12,022 bases of DNA from Pleurotus djamor (Eukaryota > Basidiomycota > Agaricomycetes > Agaricales > Pleurotaceae), in contig JAPEVF010001240.1 in NCBI GenBank assembly GCA_029747585.1, forward strand, positions 1-12,022. Reading direction: 5' to 3'. Position 1 is the stretch's first letter. Every line of letters starts with the position of its first letter. Made by a program: the position numbers and the translations under genes. This document shows, piece by piece, positions 7,303 to 12,022 of this stretch. The notes under the pieces are model-generated. The model was given only the letters and a program-made list of their open reading frames with translations. It had not been told where the DNA came from and searched no databases.

Positions 7303-9513
7303 ATGACTTCCCAAAGTTCTGAGACTCGCCCCCTCCTCGGACCTCTCCAATCTTCAGGCGACGAGCCTGATAGAGTACACCTGCGAGCCTCCGGGTCGCG
7401 AGCATTCCGACAAGAATTAAAAGCTCTAACGAGAGCATCCATTCCTGTGTTTGGGTGAGTCATTCTCCTCCTGCGGGGAATCTGCCCTTTTAAAGTCTGC
7501 TCTAGGACGTACCTTTTAGAATACAGTCTCATCATGGCCTCTGTCGTCTCGATTGGGCACTTGTCTACCACGGCGCTTGCGGCCGTAACATTGGGCACTA
7601 TGACTGCCAATGTTTCAGGATTTTCTGTTATCCAAGGATTGTCAGCGGCTTTGGATACTATGCTCCCACCCGCGTGGACGTCACCCCAACCGCAATCGGT
7701 GGGGTTGTGGACACAACGAATGGGTGAGCACCATTTACTGGACGGCATATCTTGTTGGTCTTCTAAAAGAAAATACTATACCTGGCAGCTGTCATCACCC
7801 TCGGTTGCCTCATCGTAAGGACTTGTCTGATCCCGCCCCGAGTAGTGAACATTTAAATTTGACTGGCATTCATACAGCCAGTGTTTTGCATATGGTTTAA
7901 TGCGGAGAGGATTCTACTACTCGCTAGGCAAGACCCAGAAGTCGCGGCTCTAGCGGCGCTGTACCTCAAGTGGGCTTCTTTGGGGCTACCTGGTGAGCTA
8001 TCGCTTGTGTTGGGTGGATATACTCGCGGAACGTAACTAACTTGGCCCCAATGGGTAGCCTACGCGTTCAACTGTATCAGCAGGTTAGTTTGCTCACAAG
8101 ACCATGTTTTGCCATTGGTGACGTTCAGGGTACCGAAGACGCTATTTCCAGTGTCAGGGTAGGTCGAATACTTTTATCCTACTCCTCTATTTTTCACACT
8201 AATACCTATGCCCATAGGTTTGTTCTCGGTTCCAACACGCATTATTGCCTTCGTAGCACCGATCAACATCTTGCTCAACTATCTCCTCGGTTTGTCCTTC
8301 TCACCGTCCTCCTTTTACACTTCTATTTGCTCACTCAGGATGGGGATATCTATAGTTTGGGGCCCTCAGCCTTTTAGGTTGGGCTTCATTGGAGCACCGA
8401 TCGCCACGGCCATATCGTTCAACATCATCGCATTGCTTTCCTTAATATATGGCATCCTGTTTGTGCCATCAACTGCATGGCATCCGATATCTTCCAAGAT
8501 GTTCACGAACTTGGGCACTCTGGGTGCTCTGGGGTTAGCTGGCGTAGGTGCGTGGTTTTGTTACTTGTCAGTCCTCCTACTGAATTGGTAATACTTCTCA
8601 GGCCAAACAGCGTCCGAATGGTGGGCATGGGAGCTCGCAGGCCTCGCTGCTAGTCTGTTAGTTCACGCACCCTTCTCTCTTCACGGAAGTCCATTTTACA
8701 TATCTCACGCACCTTCAAAGTCTAGGTCCAGTCTCGCTTGCTACTCAGTCGATTTTGATTGTTTCCTCCTCGTGTACATTCCAGGTCCCATACGCCATAG
8801 GCATTGCCGCTTCAGTTAGGTTGGTCCCTACTCCCGCTTAACCTTCACCTAAGACCACCGGTTTTTAATTCCCGTCATTCTGGAATCTGCAGAATAGGAA
8901 ACTTCCTCGGTGAAAGAAAACCTCATCATGCTCAGGGCGCGTCGACCGCAGGCCTTTTGATTGGTCTTGTGGTCTCGATGATTACGACAACTGTATTCAT
9001 CGTTTTCAGAAACTCCTGGGCCAAATTATTCAATGATGACGAAGAGGTCAATGTGCTTGTCGCAAAGATCCTACCGTTGGTTGGGTTATTCCAGATATTC
9101 GATGCGGCTAGTGCGGTGGCTGGTGGTTCGCTCCGAGCGAGAGGCTTGCAGGTGATTTGCTTTGACTTTCAGAGAGGGTTCTCGGGGCTAACTCCTCTGT
9201 AAGGCACTTGGGGCGTACCTGAATCTCACCGGATACTACATCATCGGTTAGTGGCTTTTGCTCCGTCTCTTCTAGTCTGTACTCAGCCAGATTGCTAGGT
9301 CTTCCAATTGGAATACTCCTTGCCTTCAAGGCATCGATGGGTTTACTTGGCATCTGGATTGGCCTGACCGTTGCGCTCGTCAACAATTGTTTCTGGGAGT
9401 TGTGGGTGGTTCTTCGCACAGACTGGAAGGAAGAGGTTCAAAAAGCCGCCGATCGTTTGTATGAAGAGGATAGAAAAACTTCACCAAATGCTTCTGTATC
9501 GTTTTCGGCTTGA
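7303..9513 (+). CDS. MATE-family multidrug/toxin extrusion-type membrane transporter
   Basis: Thirteen exons are inferred: 7303-7454, 7506-7723, 7789-7814, 7878-7992, 8059-8083, 8139-8158, 8218-8289, 8356-8547, 8603-8656, about 8721/8726-8819, 8893-9151, 9204-9246, 9299-9513. They give about 495 residues, normal for the family. MATE proteins export cationic or other organic compounds by cation antiport. Family features in order: a cytosolic Ser/Arg-rich N-terminus of about 45 residues; LTRASIPVFGTYLLEYS (TM1); VSIGHLSTTALAAVTLG (TM2); GLSAALDTMLPPAWTS with VGLWTQRM; EVAALAALYLKW; AYAFNCISRRYFQCQG; VPTRIIAFVAPINILLNY; RLGFIGAPIATAIS; the second half with VPYAIGIAASVRIGNFLGE; FQIFDAASAVAGGSLRARG; and a last helix GLLGIWIGLTVALV. 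This resembles fungal vacuolar or plasma-membrane MATE proteins (Erc1 type). The joint between exons 9 and 10 is uncertain. The substrate cannot be read from sequence. Confidence 0.88.
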
Positions 9514-9941
9514 GGATATAGTATAGATCCTTAGATGCGTTCCTTCAAGAGCGATGGTATCGACTGTTAGCTGCATAGTTTCATCGATATGCACTAATTT
9601 GTTGGAGAATGGTGTCAACAACCGGTGCTAGGAAAGTGTACGAACAGAGAGGTTTTCAGAGATCGTGAGTTCCCATAGCTGGCGTCAGCTACTATTCATA
9701 AGCAGAGGCCGTTTGCTGGATTATCTCCTGCAGATGGGCTTCAGAGAGTGGTCGGCCTCTTCGAGCTGTTTTCGAGATCATCAACAACGGGAACAGGAGG
9801 GGCGCCTGTATGAATAGGAGCTATCCGTGGGAACGCTTTGCAAATTCCGGTCATGGTGCTGTCCCTATCGTCACGCACAGACCACACGACCACACGATCT
9901 ATTGCGCGTCCACATCACCAGACGCTTCCTTCTGAACCACC
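9514..9941 (+). other. Intergenic: MATE 3' end, DCP1 leader, possible spliced upstream ORF
   Basis: The 428 bp hold the MATE 3' UTR and the DCP1 promoter and leader. One structure stands out. An ATG at 9609 opens 18 codons up to a GTGAGT donor at 9665. The next good acceptor, CTCCTGCAG, ends at 9733. The joined frame stays open for another 66 codons to a TGA at 9933-9935, six bases before the DCP1 start. This may be a 5'-UTR intron with an upstream ORF, or chance. I recognise no protein in it. Confidence 0.35.
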
Positions 9942-12022
9942 ATGAATTCTCGACGAACCCCTTCTATCGCTAGCAGCAGCCCTCGTAACAGCCCTCATGT
10001 CCCCCGCCAGCAAGTTGCCAGCCAACTTGGCCGACAGCGACCACCAAGCACCCGTGGCATCGCACCGACTCCGACACCACCCATCGTCGAGCCCTCACCA
10101 GCATCAGGCTTAGACAGACCCGCCATGTCGTCTGCATCTTTGTACATTTCAAATCTCAAGGTCCTTCGGAGGAGAGACCCATCTATTATTTCCATATTCG
10201 ATCAGTTCAGCCATGTATGTGTGTATCATCACAACGGAGACAAGTGGGAGAAGCAGGGGTATGAGGGGAGCATGTTTTTGTATGAAAGGTGCGTCTTTTT
10301 TTNCTTTTCAGCACGGTGTTTTATCGATAACATTCTGGATTAGAGACTCATATCCACCCTACGGGTTTTACATCCTCAACCGTATGGGTATGTCCGATTA
10401 TATACAACGCCTATACCCAGAAGACAACGTTAGTGTACATGGACGCTACTTGATGATGCGTTCATATCCTCAGTGGACCGCTCGCCGACTAGAAAATGTA
10501 CTACAAACTTCATTAGCAGAAGGAAGACCCATACCGGATAAATTTTCTCCTGAATGGGACATTGGTGTCTCGGAGGAGGAACTCAAGCAGATGGACAAAG
10601 GGCAAGGATTTACTGTTGGACTCTGGATATTTGCCCATGATTCAGCCAATTCAATGATGGATGTCATGACTCGGTGAGCCTTGTATTCCCTTTGTTCGAC
10701 ACCCCTTTTACTGAGGCGCATCCCTTGTGCCAGACTCTACTCATACATCAAGCAAAACCTTCCATATCCTGAAGAGTTCAAATACGGTCCTGATCGTCCC
10801 CCTCGTCTCAACATGATCCATCGNCATGGCTTCCGTCCCCCCTGCCAGCGAGTCCGATGCACACATTGAAAGCATTGACCGCGCCATTCATTCTGCCTCC
10901 ACGAAACCTGCCACTCCTGTACAAAGTCTCTTCAAAGGCTTGATGAACGGTAGCACAAGCAAACCAGCTGATACATCGGAGCTGGATAAATTATTTGCCA
11001 AACTGAACCCTCCTCCTCCTCCCTCTGTTCCACCAACGGCACAGACGCTCACGGTGGACAGTCTCTTTGCTAGCCTCGGTGGTACCACAAAGGCAAAATC
11101 GCCTCCACCCACTTCATCCACAAGTAGTGCATCTACAACCGGATTGGCGTTGCTAGATTCCATATTTGCCTCGGCGACGCCAACTAGTCAACAATCCACC
11201 ATTTCGACTTCTATATCAACCACAGCTTCCGCACCCTTAAGCCAATCGTCCTCTGTCTCTTCTTCCCTCACAGCTACCCTTGGTTCTCAATCATACCGTT
11301 CGGGCTCGCGAGCCACTCAAAACCCACCCAACCCTGAACCGGAACCCATTGTAATTTATTCCCCCACTCCTACCACCTCCGCTCTACCCCAGATACTCAA
11401 TCAAGATGTCATCTCGACGCTATTGGGACTACCTTCGTCACGAGCGTCTTCCGCGGCGCCCACTACCACCTCGTCGAGTACTCGCACTAGCGATAGCTCG
11501 AGCACACGGAGGAGCGGGAGGGAAGGTGGGGATGAGGATGATGGAGATTATTCCTCGGATGGCGGTCACTCTGAGTCAAGTACAGTGTTGGATCGCCTCC
11601 TTGTTGGAAGCAGGGAAGTTGTGAACGGAGATGTCACTCCTCGCGTTCCTACAAATGGATATGGATACGATCGACCCTCCAGTTCATCGCGTCTCCAAAA
11701 CTTTGTCTACCCCAACAAGAAGTCTGCTCCACCTACCGCCCCCACGGCCGCAGTCCCTCCTGCTGCACCACATCCTTCTCATAACGGTCAACACGAAGCC
11801 ATTGTCAACGGTCACCACACACAAGCCTCCCGCTCAGGTGGTGAGCTCTGGGAGAATACCAGCAATGATCGCTTTGTAGTGGATGGGGGTGACGATGATG
11901 AAATTCTCGAACTTGACTTTGCTGACACCCGTGCCCTGAGCGACATGAACGTCTACAAGAAGACACTGGCACGACATGACAATAGTTCAAAAGCAGCACC
12001 TACCAATGGTCGACTTTCAAGC
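9942..12022 (+). CDS. DCP1: mRNA decapping cofactor DCP1 with long low-complexity tail (3' end outside window)
   Basis: Exons 9942-10288, 10344-10673 and 10734 to the window edge are joined across introns of 55 and 60 nt. DCP1 activates the DCP2 decapping enzyme in 5'-to-3' mRNA decay, in the cytoplasm and P-bodies. After a Ser/Pro-rich start, the EVH1-like DCP1 domain spans about residues 65-250. It has NLKVLRRRDPSI, then DKWEKQGYEGSMFLYER (human: QWEK..EGTLFVY), YGFYILNRMGM, and GLWIFAHDSANSMMDVM (matching the human 'IWFYD..dc..i..lm' helix region). An insert of about 80 residues in the middle is longer than in human DCP1. Exon 3 contains N at 10824. Read literally, the frame stops at 10869; with the N removed, it runs open to base 12022, for about 655 residues without a stop. 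That tail is Ser/Thr/Pro-rich with four short hydrophobic repeats, an acidic patch, and ILELDFADTRALSDMN near the edge. The domain call is firm; the tail join is strongly supported by its length. Confidence 0.9.
10303..10303. other. Undetermined base in DCP1 intron 1
   Basis: The N lies after a run of seven T in the intron, so it does not affect the protein. It again marks an uncertain homopolymer length. Confidence 0.7.
10824..10824. other. Undetermined base that breaks the DCP1 frame
   Basis: ATCCATCGNCATGGC: counting N gives a stop 15 codons later (10867-10869). Omitting N gives I-H-R-M-A-S and nearly 400 further open codons. The N is therefore most likely an extra base. Confidence 0.85.
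10919..11175 (+). repeat. Four degenerate copies of a short hydrophobic motif in the DCP1 tail
   Basis: Within the tail reading frame are VQSLFKGLM, ELDKLFAKL, VDSLFASLG and LLDSIFASA, each about 9 residues and separated by 20-40 Ser/Pro/Thr-rich residues. The shared pattern is hydrophobic-x-S/K-L/I-F-x-x-L/A. This looks like a set of short linear helical motifs for partner binding. Confidence 0.65.

Noticed and set aside
7284..7748. Minus-strand ORF of 154 codons
   Set aside because: It is antisense to the first MATE exons, which have family-specific sequence and proper splice sites.
10289..10311. Acceptor TTTTCAG at 10311 in DCP1 intron 1
   Set aside because: It would make a 23-nt intron, below the splicing minimum, and would not keep the EVH1 frame. 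The GATAAC branch-like site and TAG at 10343 fit.
10888..11163. Minus-strand ORF of 91 codons
   Set aside because: It is a shadow of the open DCP1 tail frame on the plus strand.
1..12022. A multi-gene defence, biosynthetic or mobile system
   Set aside because: The recognised genes belong to unrelated housekeeping families on both strands. No transposase, integrase, terminal repeats, toxin or secondary-metabolism core enzyme is seen.

Overview
The window reads as nuclear DNA of a filamentous basidiomycete fungus, probably a mushroom-type Agaricomycete. Genes sit close together on both strands and are cut by many short introns (mostly 45-75 nt) with GTRNGT-like donors and YAG acceptors. The proteins are ordinary eukaryotic housekeeping families. 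I see no tRNA, rRNA, CRISPR array, transposon or bacterial-type operon. Three undetermined bases (185, 10303, 10824) show that this is draft sequence. Two of them sit exactly where a reading frame breaks, and both frames heal if the N is simply removed.

Layout. 3-381 (+): 3' end of an unrecognised ORF. 384-1224 (-): an unrecognised acidic, disordered protein whose stop lies 2 bp from the previous one. 1468-1932 (+): single-exon mitochondrial ribosomal protein uS8m. 2271-3880 (+): seven-exon class I histone deacetylase of the HDAC8/Hos1 type. 3941-6228 (-): nine-exon U4/U6 snRNP protein PRP3, convergent with the deacetylase and containing a predicted 4-nt micro-exon. 6403-7025 (+): two-exon fungal protein of unknown function, divergent from PRP3. 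7303-9513 (+): a MATE-family transporter split into about 13 exons. 9942 to beyond the right edge (+): the mRNA decapping cofactor DCP1, with a long low-complexity tail carrying four copies of a short hydrophobic motif.

The genes do not form one pathway. They cover translation in mitochondria (uS8m), chromatin (deacetylase), splicing (PRP3), mRNA decay (DCP1) and membrane transport (MATE). I found no convincing new multi-gene system. The notable points are gene-structure details: the micro-exon, introns that must bypass a nearer AG, very short exons in the MATE gene, a possible spliced upstream ORF before DCP1, the DCP1 tail repeats, an altered zinc-site loop in the deacetylase, and single-base frame breaks that look like sequencing errors.
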